From contig NZ_VFES01000003.1 of the NCBI RefSeq assembly GCF_007858185.1, positions 186,001 to 250,000 of the forward strand: a stretch of DNA of 64,000 bases. The letters are read 5' to 3'. The notes below the pieces were generated by a model that was not told the DNA's origin, ran no database searches, and saw nothing but the letters and a program-made list of their open reading frames with translations. Source of the DNA: Pseudomonas grimontii (GTDB lineage: Bacteria > Pseudomonadota > Gammaproteobacteria > Pseudomonadales > Pseudomonadaceae). The position numbers and the translations under genes were made by a program. Numbering within the stretch: the stretch's first letter is position 1; each line of letters begins with the position of its first letter. This document shows, in pieces, positions 1 to 9,464 of the stretch.

Positions 1-6
1 TGTGCT

Positions 7-34
7 ATGCCAAAGCCTAGACAGGCTTTGGCAT
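7..34 (-). terminator. stem-loop downstream of purK, probable terminator
   Basis: A perfect 12-bp inverted repeat (7-18 and 23-34, loop agac) lies about 50 bases past the purK stop. This suits a transcription terminator for the leftward purEK operon. The expected U-run would fall in bases 1-6 or outside the window and is not seen, so the role is inferred from position and symmetry. Confidence 0.5.
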
Positions 35-84
35 CCTGCAATCAGAGGATGGCGGTTACCGAATGGTTCCCGCCAGAGTGCAGC

Positions 85-1170
85 TTATTGCTCGGCGATC
101 AGCGCTTCGACCTTGAGGATCTGCGCTTGCAGCGTTGCGCGGTCCTTGCAGCGCAGGTTGGCGTGGCCGACCTTGCGCCCGGCCTTGAAGGCCTTGCCGT
201 AGTGATGCAGGTGGCAGTCTTCGATGGCGATCACACGCTCCACTGGCGGTACCACGCCGATGAAGTTGAGCATTGCGCTCTCACCGACCTTGGCCGTGGA
301 ACCCAGCGGCAAGCCCGCGACAGCACGCAGGTGGTTTTCGAACTGGCTGCACTCGGCGCCTTCGGTAGTCCAGTGCCCGGAGTTGTGCACGCGCGGGGCG
401 ATTTCGTTGGCCTTGAGGCCACCGTCGACTTCAAAGAACTCGAACGCCATCACGCCGACGTAATCCAGCTGATTGAGTACGCGGCTGGAATAGTCTTCGG
501 CCAGGGCCTGCAACGGGTGATCGGTGCTGGCCACGGAGAGCTTGAGGATGCCGTTGTCGTGGGTGTTGTGCACCAACGGGTAGAAGCGGGTCTCGCCATC
601 ACGGGCACGCACGGCGATCAACGAGACTTCGCCGGTGAACGGCACGAAGCCTTCCAGCAGGCAGGCCACGCTGCCCAGTTCGGCGAAGGTGCCGACCACA
701 TCGGCGGCGGTGCGCAGGACTTTCTGGCCCTTGCCGTCGTAACCCAGGGTGCGGGTTTTCAGCACGGCCGGCAGGCCGATGCTGGCGACGGCGGCGTCCA
801 GGTCCGCCTGGGACTGGATATCGGCGAAGGCCGGGGTTGGAATGCCCAGGTCCTTGAACATGCTCTTCTCGAACCAGCGATCACGGGCAATGCGCAAGGC
901 TTCGGCGCTCGGGTACACCGGTACGAACTGCGACAGGAAGGCCACGGTTTCGGCCGGGACGCTTTCGAACTCGAACGTCACCAGGTCGACTTCATCGGCC
1001 AGTTGGCGCAGGTGGTCCGGGTCGCTGTAGTCAGCCCGCAGGTGTTCACCCAGGGCTGCCGCACAGGCGTCCGGCGCCGGGTCCAGGAAAGCGAAGTTCA
1101 TCCCCAGCGGGGTGCCCGCCAAAGCCAGCATGCGGCCCAGTTGGCCGCCACCGATTACACCGATTTTCAT
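85..1170 (-). CDS. purK: N5-carboxyaminoimidazole ribonucleotide synthase PurK
   Basis: PurK uses ATP and bicarbonate to carboxylate AIR to N5-CAIR in de novo purine synthesis, in the cytoplasm. The protein is 361 residues, normal for the family. It opens with the nucleotide-binding loop IGVIGGGQLGRM and is an ATP-grasp enzyme throughout, including the FEFFEVDGGLKANEIAPRVH stretch that carries ATP-grasp metal and substrate residues. The ATG at 1170 is chosen over an upstream TTG because a GAGG sits 7-10 bases before it. That site overlaps the purE stop (TGAGG), so the two genes are translationally linked. PurK hands its product to PurE, encoded just upstream. Nothing looks broken. Confidence 0.97.
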   Translation of the reverse strand: MKIGVIGGGQLGRMLALAGTPLGMNFAFLDPAPDACAAALGEHLRADYSDPDHLRQLADEVDLVTFEFESVPAETVAFLSQFVPVYPSAEALRIARDRWFEKSMFKDLGIPTPAFADIQSQADLDAAVASIGLPAVLKTRTLGYDGKGQKVLRTAADVVGTFAELGSVACLLEGFVPFTGEVSLIAVRARDGETRFYPLVHNTHDNGILKLSVASTDHPLQALAEDYSSRVLNQLDYVGVMAFEFFEVDGGLKANEIAPRVHNSGHWTTEGAECSQFENHLRAVAGLPLGSTAKVGESAMLNFIGVVPPVERVIAIEDCHLHHYGKAFKAGRKVGHANLRCKDRATLQAQILKVEALIAEQ

Positions 1171-1181
1171 CGTCAACAACC

Positions 1182-1673
1182 TCAGGCGATACGTGGGTCT
1201 GGATTGTCCAGCACGCTGTCTGTCTGTTCAGCACGGAATTTCTTCAGCACCGCGTGGAACTGCGGGTGCTTGGCGCCCAGGATACTGGCGGACAGCAGGG
1301 CTGCGTTGATCGCGCCGGCCTTGCCGATCGCCAGGGTGGCCACCGGGATACCGGCCGGCATCTGCACGATGGACAACAGCGAATCCACGCCCGAGAGCAT
1401 TGCCGACTGCACCGGTACGCCAAGCACTGGCAGGTGAGTCTTGGCTGCACACATGCCCGGCAGGTGCGCTGCGCCGCCGGCACCGGCGATGATCACCTCG
1501 ATGCCACGGGATTCTGCTTCATCGGCATACTGGAACAGCAAATCCGGGGTGCGGTGGGCAGAGACCACTTTCACTTCATACGGAATGCCGAGTTTTTCCA
1601 GCATATCGGCGGTGTGGCTAAGGGTGGACCAATCGGACTTGGAGCCCATGATCACGCCAACCAATGCACTCAT
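1182..1673 (-). CDS. purE: N5-carboxyaminoimidazole ribonucleotide mutase PurE
   Basis: PurE moves the carboxyl group of N5-CAIR to carbon 4 to give CAIR, the step after PurK. The protein is 163 residues with the class I signature: GSKSDW at residues 10-15, SAHRTPD around residues 38-44 with the catalytic-type His40, and [11 protein letters not shown] in the middle. It is the first gene of a two-gene leftward operon with purK 11 bases downstream. The 110-odd bases before it contain a probable -10 box and two hairpins, the nearer one built like an intrinsic terminator, so attenuation is plausible (listed separately). Confidence 0.97.
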   Translation of the reverse strand: MSALVGVIMGSKSDWSTLSHTADMLEKLGIPYEVKVVSAHRTPDLLFQYADEAESRGIEVIIAGAGGAAHLPGMCAAKTHLPVLGVPVQSAMLSGVDSLLSIVQMPAGIPVATLAIGKAGAINAALLSASILGAKHPQFHAVLKKFRAEQTDSVLDNPDPRIA

Positions 1674-1700
1674 CGTCGTGCCTCTTCTCTCTGGGCGCCC

Positions 1701-1750
1701 GCAGGCGCGTCAAAAAACAACAAGCCACGCGGGAAATCCGGCGTGGCTTG
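1701..1750 (-). promoter_or_regulatory. terminator-like hairpin in the purE leader (candidate attenuator)
   Basis: On the minus strand a perfect 10-bp stem (1721-1730 with 1741-1750, 10-base loop) is followed at once by TTGTTTTTTG, the layout of an intrinsic terminator. No gene lies upstream of purE on this strand, since the next gene rightwards is divergent. The structure therefore sits between the purE promoter and the purE start, about 48 bases before the ATG. A second 7-bp hairpin (1764-1770 with 1774-1780) precedes it. Premature termination controlling purEK is an inference. Confidence 0.55.
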
Positions 1751-1791
1751 GTGTACGAATTAAGGCCGGTTGGACCGGCCGAAGGCCGCGC

Positions 1792-1797
1792 AGTATA
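1792..1797 (-). promoter_or_regulatory. possible -10 box of purEK
   Basis: The minus strand reads TATACT here, one base from the sigma70 -10 consensus. It lies about 40 bases upstream of the leader terminator hairpin and 119 bases before the purE ATG. No good -35 box is visible at 16-18 bases, so confidence is limited. Confidence 0.4.
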
Positions 1798-2018
1798 CCG
1801 TAATAATTCGGATAAACAGCCCCTGAGAATGACCATCTGTCCCGCATTGTTAAAACCTTCGCTCCTGACTCAAAGATCAACAAACCAAACAGCATGATCA
1901 AGCAAAACATCTTCGCCTGTTTTTTAGCTTTTATTCAAGATTTGAAGAAAGGCACTACAGCACTTGGCTACTCATCTTGGCGAAAACCAACAACACAATC
2001 CTTATTATCGATAACGAC

Positions 2019-2038
2019 TGTGCAAGTCGACGTGCACA
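2019..2038. promoter_or_regulatory. inverted repeat upstream of the metalloprotease gene
   Basis: TGTGCA and TGCACA are separated by 8 bases, ending 28 bases before the ATG of the gene at 2067. The position suits an operator. The regulator is unknown. The rest of the 393-base gap between purE and this gene is AT-rich and shows no further gene. Confidence 0.3.
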
Positions 2039-2066
2039 ACTACATAAATAATTAAGGATTGCCACC

Positions 2067-3887
2067 ATGACTGAACCCAAACAAGTATTACCCCCCCTCC
2101 CCTCACCTGCGCATATTACGACGATGAGCGCCCCCTGGCCGGCATTTATGCTGGAAAGGCTGTACGAAAACGCAAAACATACAATCAGTCGATCATTGAA
2201 TTTTGTGCCAGAGGCATTCGATTTTTTGAAAAACGCCATCACGCCCTTCTTGAACGGCGAAACGCTGGATGAGATTTTTTATCTGCCTCCACAAGCGCCA
2301 TTACCTCAAATGCCAACACCGAGCCGGAACACGCTCATCCATGTTTTTGAATCCATCATATTTATCAATACCCCCTTGACCACTTACGACAAAACCTGTG
2401 ACTTTTATTGCTATAAAAATGAGGCCCTGTACAAATTCCCGCCCGCGTTCCAGCGGGCCGTCGAGAAGGCAATATTTGAGCTACAGGGCATCCAGTTTTT
2501 TTTGGATCGTATAGACAATTTCTGGTGCGCTGAACACGAAGCCTACCCCATCACTAATAAAGAGTACATGGCCAGCCTAATGGCCACTCAGCTACAGTGT
2601 GCAAACATGGTAAGAGCAGAGGATAACTCACTAAACTTAGAGAGTGTAGATTTGCTCCTACGCCTTGCGCATCTCAATATAACGCCTAAAGATTATTTCT
2701 ACAGGCTGTCGCTTACTCAAATGGAGTACGCCGCCGATATCCCGCTCATCGGTGCGTTTCTGATTACACGAAAGCCTGAAAATCACACTGACGACCTGAA
2801 TCCCTGCGTACTGTATATCCCCGGTTTAAAAATACAGCAGTTTGACTCTATCGCCCTGCTGAAAACTTATCTGGCAACTCACCTGATAAACCCTAACGCA
2901 CCACACCCGCCTCTGCGATCCTGCATCGCGTTGCGGCAGCAAGGCCTCCTCATAGACTTGACCCGTCGTGGTGTAATGGATGAACAGAGCATTTGCCTTA
3001 CGTCTTTCTCAATTGACCCTGAGTTTTTCAGCGAGCACATCCAACGGCTGATCGACCAACATAAACAAGACGTCACTTATATCTGGTCACAGACAGACCG
3101 CCCCGTGGTAACGACGACAGACCCCCATCACTTCCAGCCCCGTTATAGCCTGGACTACACAGCTTTTTTATTTTTCACCGACACCGTACAAAATCATGCT
3201 ATTCCCGCATTGGAAAGATGGAAAAAATCCCAACTACCGGTGGTAACTCCAAAAAGCAAGCCCACCTCATTACAACCCATCAAACTGCATTTCATTCTTC
3301 ACCAGGACCTGAACGGGCGCCTTCCCGTAAGAGCGTCCGATCTATTATTCAAATTTTTCTTCAGTTCACCCACAGCTTCCACAGCAAAAGAAGCTTTCTT
3401 CTCCTGGCTGGCGACTGAACTTGAAAACATCTCAGGCCGCAAGGTTGAGTTAATTGAAATAGAAAAGGAGATCGCCCCCGAACTGTACACCTTCAACTAC
3501 ATGTCGAAATCGCATGACGATGCCATTCACCGTTGGAAAGAAGCAGTCACCCAATTCCTGAAAAGAACATCTCAATCTACTTCACCACTTGATAAGTTCA
3601 CACTACTCACTTATCACCCCGTCGTTGCAAGTTCTATCCTAGGTGTCGCTGATCGTACTGGAGGGCAGTTTGCAATAGCGTCAACAGTTGAATACCGAAT
3701 AACCGCACACGAAATAGGCCACATGCTCGGCGCAGAGCATGATGCAGGAGAAATTATCTACGATGGTTGGTGGAGCGAAACAACTATGCGACCGTTCGAT
3801 GAGGACTCACCTTATCGCACAGCCAGTCATCGCTTCAGTGATAAGAACAGAGCGCTCATTAAAACTTATCTCAGTCAGTTCGACTGA
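2067..3887 (+). CDS. toxin-like protein with metzincin metalloprotease domain
   Basis: A 606-residue protein without signal peptide. The C-terminal part carries the zinc metalloprotease signature HEIGHMLGAEHD (His548, Glu549, His552, His558, Asp559), followed by TTMRPF around Met574, which fits the Met-turn of metzincins of the reprolysin type. The middle contains PCVLYIPGLKIQQFDS, matching the GPC.LYRP....QYAS blocks of the two giant proteins at 9465 and 17506. I therefore place its front part with the DUF6543 dermonecrotic-toxin-like proteins of Pseudomonas; that is recognition by eye, not a search. AAGGA 8 bases before the ATG supports the start. The gene is clearly more AT-rich than its neighbours, which suggests transfer. 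No immunity or secretion gene is adjacent. Target and export route are unknown. Confidence 0.75.
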   Translation: MTEPKQVLPPLPSPAHITTMSAPWPAFMLERLYENAKHTISRSLNFVPEAFDFLKNAITPFLNGETLDEIFYLPPQAPLPQMPTPSRNTLIHVFESIIFINTPLTTYDKTCDFYCYKNEALYKFPPAFQRAVEKAIFELQGIQFFLDRIDNFWCAEHEAYPITNKEYMASLMATQLQCANMVRAEDNSLNLESVDLLLRLAHLNITPKDYFYRLSLTQMEYAADIPLIGAFLITRKPENHTDDLNPCVLYIPGLKIQQFDSIALLKTYLATHLINPNAPHPPLRSCIALRQQGLLIDLTRRGVMDEQSICLTSFSIDPEFFSEHIQRLIDQHKQDVTYIWSQTDRPVVTTTDPHHFQPRYSLDYTAFLFFTDTVQNHAIPALERWKKSQLPVVTPKSKPTSLQPIKLHFILHQDLNGRLPVRASDLLFKFFFSSPTASTAKEAFFSWLATELENISGRKVELIEIEKEIAPELYTFNYMSKSHDDAIHRWKEAVTQFLKRTSQSTSPLDKFTLLTYHPVVASSILGVADRTGGQFAIASTVEYRITAHEIGHMLGAEHDAGEIIYDGWWSETTMRPFDEDSPYRTASHRFSDKNRALIKTYLSQFD

Positions 3888-3945
3888 TTAGCGCGGCTGT
3901 CCGGCCAACAGGAGCGAAGGCCAAACCATGGCGGCTTTCACTGTT

Positions 3946-4857
3946 TCAGGCGGCAGGGTTGGCCGCCCCACCTTCCAACTTACGCCACAACAACCGCACA
4001 TTCGCCTTGCGCACCAACGCACAGCGATACAGCCGAATTTCCAGCGGCACATGCCATTGCGGCCCGCCGCAGACCACCAGTTCGCCTCGGGCCAGTTCGG
4101 CGCGCACGCTCAGTTGTGGCACCCAGGCGATGCCCAAGCCTTCGAGGGCCATGCTTTTGAGGCTGTCGGCCATGGCGGTTTCGTAAACCGTCGTAAAGCG
4201 CAGGGCCCGCTGGCGCAGCAGCAGATGCACCGAACGGCCGAGGAACGCGCCGGCGCTGTAGGCCAGCAGCGGCACACTGCCCTCGCCTTCCAGATCGAAC
4301 AGCGGCTTGCCATCCGCACCGGCCGCACACACGGGGAGCATTTCGGTGTTGCCCAAGTGCAGCGAAGGGAAGATTTCGGCGTCCATCTGCATCGCCGCAT
4401 CCGGGTCGTAGAAGGCCAACATCAAATCGCAACCGCCTTCGCGCAGGGCATGCACGGCGTCACCGACGTTGGTGGCGACCAGCCGTGTGGCGATGTTCAG
4501 GCCTTCGTTGCGCAATTGCGCGATCCAGCGCGGGAAGAAACCCAATGCCAGGGAGTGGGCAGCGGCCACTTGCATGACTTCGCCCTGCCCGCCTTCCAGG
4601 TGATGCAAATGGCGCAGCACTTCACCGAGTTGTTCGACCACGGTGCGCGCGGTGACCAGGAACAGTTGCCCGGCCGCCGTCAGTTCAACCGGCGTGCGCG
4701 AGCGGTTGACCAGGGTCAGGCCCAGTGCGGCCTCAAGGCTGCGGATACGTCGGCTGAACGCCGGCTGGGTAACAAACCGCCGCTCCGCCGCCTGGGAAAA
4801 GCTGCGAGTCGCCGCCAGGGCGCTGAAGTCTTCCAGCCATTTGCTCTCAAGGTTCAT
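3946..4857 (-). CDS. LysR family transcriptional regulator divergent from aspA
   Basis: A 303-residue DNA-binding regulator. The N-terminus (WLEDFSALAATRSFSQAA, then TQPAFSRRIRSLE) is a typical LysR helix-turn-helix; the rest is the periplasmic-binding-protein-like effector domain. The ATG at 4857 is preferred over an upstream ATG because GGGAGG lies 5 bases before it. It is transcribed away from aspartase across a 182-base gap containing a small inverted repeat, the usual arrangement for a LysR regulator and its target. Control of aspA is therefore likely, but the effector is unknown. Confidence 0.85.
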   Translation of the reverse strand: MNLESKWLEDFSALAATRSFSQAAERRFVTQPAFSRRIRSLEAALGLTLVNRSRTPVELTAAGQLFLVTARTVVEQLGEVLRHLHHLEGGQGEVMQVAAAHSLALGFFPRWIAQLRNEGLNIATRLVATNVGDAVHALREGGCDLMLAFYDPDAAMQMDAEIFPSLHLGNTEMLPVCAAGADGKPLFDLEGEGSVPLLAYSAGAFLGRSVHLLLRQRALRFTTVYETAMADSLKSMALEGLGIAWVPQLSVRAELARGELVVCGGPQWHVPLEIRLYRCALVRKANVRLLWRKLEGGAANPAA

Positions 4858-4921
4858 CACTGCCTCCCACGGATACGCACCATTTTGGCACACACGCCCG
4901 CCATGATAGCCGGGTCACACT

Positions 4922-4941
4922 TGCATTATGCCGTTTATGCA
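4922..4941. promoter_or_regulatory. possible LysR operator between lysR and aspA
   Basis: TGCAT, 10 bases, then ATGCA: a short imperfect dyad in the divergent promoter region. Position and symmetry suit a LysR-type site; there is no other evidence. Confidence 0.3.
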
Positions 4942-5039
4942 TAGGCCAGTGTTTAACAGCATTGGCCCAAAATTTCCTACAGGCCTAGCATTCGCAGCGT
5001 TCCGGCCTGTTCCGGGTCCATATCGAGATGATTTCCGTC

Positions 5040-6464
<1,425 letters not shown>

Positions 6465-6518
6465 GCGTTTGTTGCACCGCTCACCAGGTTGAGGGACTAG
6501 ACACCTCTCACCTTTTGA

Positions 6519-6553
6519 GGGCCTGAAGGCTCGTTCTTCAGGCCCTTTTTTTT
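6519..6553 (+). terminator. intrinsic terminator of aspA
   Basis: A 9-bp perfect stem (gggcctgaa at 6519-6527 with ttcaggccc at 6537-6545) is followed by eight T residues, 55 bases after the aspA stop. Confidence 0.92.
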
Positions 6554-6673
6554 GCCTCAAGGTTGTGAAATGACGCCCATAAAAAATCCAATATCGCCCC
6601 GTAGCCCCTCCTTGCCTGTAACAGTGCGGCTGAAACCTTTAATCAGCCCGAGCAGACGGATCACGTTCGCCTA

Positions 6674-6807
6674 GGTATAGTGCCGCCCCTCTTCGCGTCT
6701 GCGGCCGTCGGTAACGAGGCCCGGATACACGCGAAAGCGCATGAATAACAACACCCGCAAAAGGATTGGGGTCGAACCGTCGCGCACTGCCTGGTGCGAT
6801 GCGACGG
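6674..6807 (+). promoter_or_regulatory. structured leader upstream of the AGCS symporter
   Basis: The 300 bases between the aspA terminator and the symporter hold no gene. A TATAGT at 6674-6679 could be a -10 box, giving a leader of about 170 bases. Within it, 6777-6783 (ccgtcgc) pairs with 6801-6807 (gcgacgg), and inside that gcac (6784-6787) pairs with gtgc (6794-6797), leaving a 3-base bulge. I found none of the conserved pieces of a glycine riboswitch. Function unknown. Confidence 0.35.
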
Positions 6808-6856
6808 GTAGGACCGTCCTGCGTTTGCCATTAGAAAAATCAGCGAGGAACACTCC

Positions 6857-8302
6857 ATGCTCGAAGTCATCAACGACTTCCTCTCAGGGAAAGTACTGAT
6901 CGTGCTCATTGTCGGGCTCGGCGGTTATTTCACGATCCGCTCGCGTTTCGTTCAATTGCGTCACTTTTTCCACATGTTTTCGGTGTTTCGCGACAGCCTG
7001 AAAAACAGCTCCGACCAGCTCAGCTCGTTCCAGGCGCTGATGCTCAGCCTGGCCGGCCGCGTCGGTGCCGGTAACATCGCGGGTGTCGGCATTGCCGTGA
7101 CCCTGGGTGGCCCGGGTGCCGTGTTCTGGATGTGGGTCACCGCGCTGGTGGGCATGTCTTCAAGCTTTATCGAGTGCTCCCTCGGCCAGTTGTACAAGCG
7201 CACTGACGCTGAAGGCACCTACCGTGGCGGCCCGGCCTATTACATCCAGCACGGTTTGCAGAAGCGCTGGCTGGGGATGGTCATGGCGTTCCTGCTGCTG
7301 GTGACCTTCGGCTTTGCCTTCAACGGCCTGCAAGCCCATGCCGTGACCCACTCGCTGAACAACGCTTTCGGCCTCGACACCACCTACACCGGCCTGGCCC
7401 TGGCGGCATTGCTGGGCCTGGTGTTCATCGGCGGGATCAAGCGCATCGCCTCGATCGCCGACCTGCTGGTGCCGGTCAAGACCCTGGTCTACATTGCCGT
7501 GACCCTCTATGTGATCGTGCTGCAATTCGACCACGTCCCGGCCATGCTCGCGACCATCGTCAAAAGCGCCTTCGGCCTGGACCAAGCCTTCGGTGGCCTG
7601 GTAGGCAGTGCGATCATCATGGGTGTGAAACGCGGCGTGTTCGCCAACGAAGCCGGCCTGGGCAGTGCGCCTAACGTGGCCGCAGTCGCTTCGGTAGAAC
7701 ATCCGATCGCCCAAGGCGTGGTCCAGGCGTTCAGCGTATTCCTCGACACCTTCGTGATCTGCACCTGCACCGCGTTGCTGATCCTGCTCTCCGGCTTCTA
7801 CACCCCAGGCTTTGAAGGCGACGGCATTGCCCTGACCCAGAACTCCCTGGCGGCTGTAGTGGGGGATTGGGGCCGCATGTTTATCTCGGTGGCCCTGGCG
7901 TTGTTCGTGTTCACCTCGATCATGTACAACTACTACCTCGGCGAGAGCAACCTGCGCTTCCTGGTGGGTAACAACCGCAAGGTGCTGATGGGCTACCGCG
8001 CGCTGGTGCTGGTGCTGATTTTCTGGGGTTCGATCGAGAACCTGAGCACCGTGTTCGCCTTCGCTGACATCACCATGACCATGCTGGCGTTCGTCAACCT
8101 GTTCGCCCTGGCGTTCCTGTTCAAGATTGCCATGCGCATCCTGAATGACTACGACAACCAGCGCGCGGCAGGCATCAAGACCCCGGTGTTCGACTCCAGC
8201 CAGTTCCCTGACCTGGACCTGGACCGCAAGGCCTGGCCGGCCAATCCGGTAAAACCGCAAGCGGCCCCAACGGCTGAACTGAACGCTCAAGTGCAACGCT
8301 GA
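6857..8302 (+). CDS. AGCS family alanine/glycine:sodium symporter
   Basis: An inner-membrane amino-acid carrier of 481 residues with about ten hydrophobic segments. Family features include the early GKVLIVLIVGLGGYFTIRSR, GRVGAGNIAGVG in the first third, and GVKRGVFANEAGLGSAP near the middle, all characteristic of AGCS (AlsT/DagA-like) transporters that couple alanine or glycine uptake to Na+. GAGGAA lies 10 bases before the ATG. It has its own long leader and a GC-rich terminator before the asparaginase gene. The exact substrate cannot be read from sequence. Confidence 0.92.
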   Translation: MLEVINDFLSGKVLIVLIVGLGGYFTIRSRFVQLRHFFHMFSVFRDSLKNSSDQLSSFQALMLSLAGRVGAGNIAGVGIAVTLGGPGAVFWMWVTALVGMSSSFIECSLGQLYKRTDAEGTYRGGPAYYIQHGLQKRWLGMVMAFLLLVTFGFAFNGLQAHAVTHSLNNAFGLDTTYTGLALAALLGLVFIGGIKRIASIADLLVPVKTLVYIAVTLYVIVLQFDHVPAMLATIVKSAFGLDQAFGGLVGSAIIMGVKRGVFANEAGLGSAPNVAAVASVEHPIAQGVVQAFSVFLDTFVICTCTALLILLSGFYTPGFEGDGIALTQNSLAAVVGDWGRMFISVALALFVFTSIMYNYYLGESNLRFLVGNNRKVLMGYRALVLVLIFWGSIENLSTVFAFADITMTMLAFVNLFALAFLFKIAMRILNDYDNQRAAGIKTPVFDSSQFPDLDLDRKAWPANPVKPQAAPTAELNAQVQR

Positions 8303-8316
8303 GCGTAGACAGATGA

Positions 8317-8359
8317 CACGCCGCCCGGCCTTGGGCATGCTCTGGGCCCGGCGGCGTTT
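8317..8359 (+). terminator. probable terminator after the AGCS symporter
   Basis: cgccgcc near 8319 pairs with ggcggcg near 8350 around a GC-rich interior that can also pair, and T residues follow (gtttttcg). It lies between the symporter stop and the asparaginase ribosome site, so read-through would be needed for co-transcription. Confidence 0.75.
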
Positions 8360-8379
8360 TTCGTTCAGGAGATTCTTTG

Positions 8380-9357
8380 ATGCAACCAGCTAACACCATC
8401 ATGGTGCTCTACACCGGCGGCACCATCGGCATGCAAGCCAGCGCCAGTGGCCTGGCACCCGCATCCGGGTTTGAAGCGCGCATGCGCGAACAGCTCGCCA
8501 ATGTGTCAGTACCCGCCTGGCGCTTCCAGGAAATGTCCCCGCTGATCGACAGCGCCAACATGACCCCCGCCTACTGGCAGCGCCTGCGCACCGCCGTGGT
8601 CGAGGCCGTGGATGACGGCTGCGACGCCGTATTGATCCTGCATGGCACCGACACCCTGGCCTACAGCGCGGCAGCCATGAGCTTCCAGTTGCTGGGCTTG
8701 CCGGCGCCGGTGGTGTTCACCGGCTCAATGTTGCCTGCCGGCGTCCCCGACAGCGATGCCTGGGAAAACGTCAGCGGTGCCCTGCTGGCATTGGGCGAAG
8801 GCCTGGCACCCGGTGTGCACCTGTACTTCCACGGCGCGCTGATGGCCCCGACCCGCTGCGCGAAGATCCGCAGCTTTGGTCGCCATCCGTTTGCCGCGTT
8901 GCAGCGCAACGGCGGTGTGGCCAAGGCCGAAGCGCTGCCCGCCGCCCTGGACTACCGCCAGCCCAAGGCCCTGGCCAATGTCGGCGTGTTGCCGCTGGTA
9001 CCGGGCATCGCCGCAGCGCAACTGGATGCGCTGGTCGACAGCGGTATCCAGGCGCTGGTGCTGGAATGTTTCGGCAGCGGCACCGGGCCCAGCGATAACC
9101 CAGCGTTCCTCGCCAGCCTGCAGCGTGCTCAGGATCAGGGCGTGGTGGTGGTGGCAATCACCCAATGCCATGAAGGCGGCGTGGAACTGGATGTGTACGA
9201 AGCCGGCAGCCGTTTGCGCGGCGTGGGTGTGCTGTCCGGTGGCGGCATGACCCGCGAAGCCGCGTTCGGCAAGCTCAATGCCTTGATCGGCGCAGGCCTG
9301 CCCAACGCCGAGATTCGCCGCCTGGTCGAACTGGACCTGTGTGCCGAGCTGAGTTGA
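8380..9357 (+). CDS. cytoplasmic asparaginase
   Basis: Hydrolyses L-asparagine to aspartate and ammonia. The 325-residue protein begins with VLYTGGTIGM, the nucleophile-threonine motif of bacterial asparaginases, and has LHGTDTLAYSAA, the second active-site motif (Thr-Asp). There is no signal peptide, so a cytoplasmic enzyme is expected. The ATG at 8380 is chosen over a TTG three bases earlier because AGGAG lies 8 bases before it. Its product is the substrate of AspA encoded 3.3 kb upstream. Confidence 0.92.
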   Translation: MQPANTIMVLYTGGTIGMQASASGLAPASGFEARMREQLANVSVPAWRFQEMSPLIDSANMTPAYWQRLRTAVVEAVDDGCDAVLILHGTDTLAYSAAAMSFQLLGLPAPVVFTGSMLPAGVPDSDAWENVSGALLALGEGLAPGVHLYFHGALMAPTRCAKIRSFGRHPFAALQRNGGVAKAEALPAALDYRQPKALANVGVLPLVPGIAAAQLDALVDSGIQALVLECFGSGTGPSDNPAFLASLQRAQDQGVVVVAITQCHEGGVELDVYEAGSRLRGVGVLSGGGMTREAAFGKLNALIGAGLPNAEIRRLVELDLCAELS

Positions 9358-9405
9358 GCGACGATACATAGTCACCCCCGTCCCTGTCCCGACGGTGCCT
9401 AGCAT

Positions 9406-9438
9406 GGAAAACCCGAGCCTGTATCTCGGGTTGTTTCC
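9406..9438 (+). promoter_or_regulatory. stem-loop upstream of the first giant toxin-like gene
   Basis: ggaaa plus acccgag (9406-9417) pairs with ctcgggt (9425-9431) and tttcc (9434-9438). There is no T-run, so it may be a terminator remnant of the asparaginase gene or a leader element of the gene at 9465, whose ATG is 27 bases downstream. Confidence 0.4.
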
Positions 9439-9464
9439 ATCCACCGGCACGACAGGAACACCTC

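Noticed and set aside
7..1437. Long plus-strand open frame opposite purEK
   Set aside because: It is the complement of two textbook enzymes, with no ribosome site and a His/Gln/Arg-rich composition typical of antisense frames in GC-rich DNA.
6560..6856. Glycine riboswitch before the AGCS symporter
   Set aside because: The conserved aptamer pieces of glycine riboswitches are not present in the leader.
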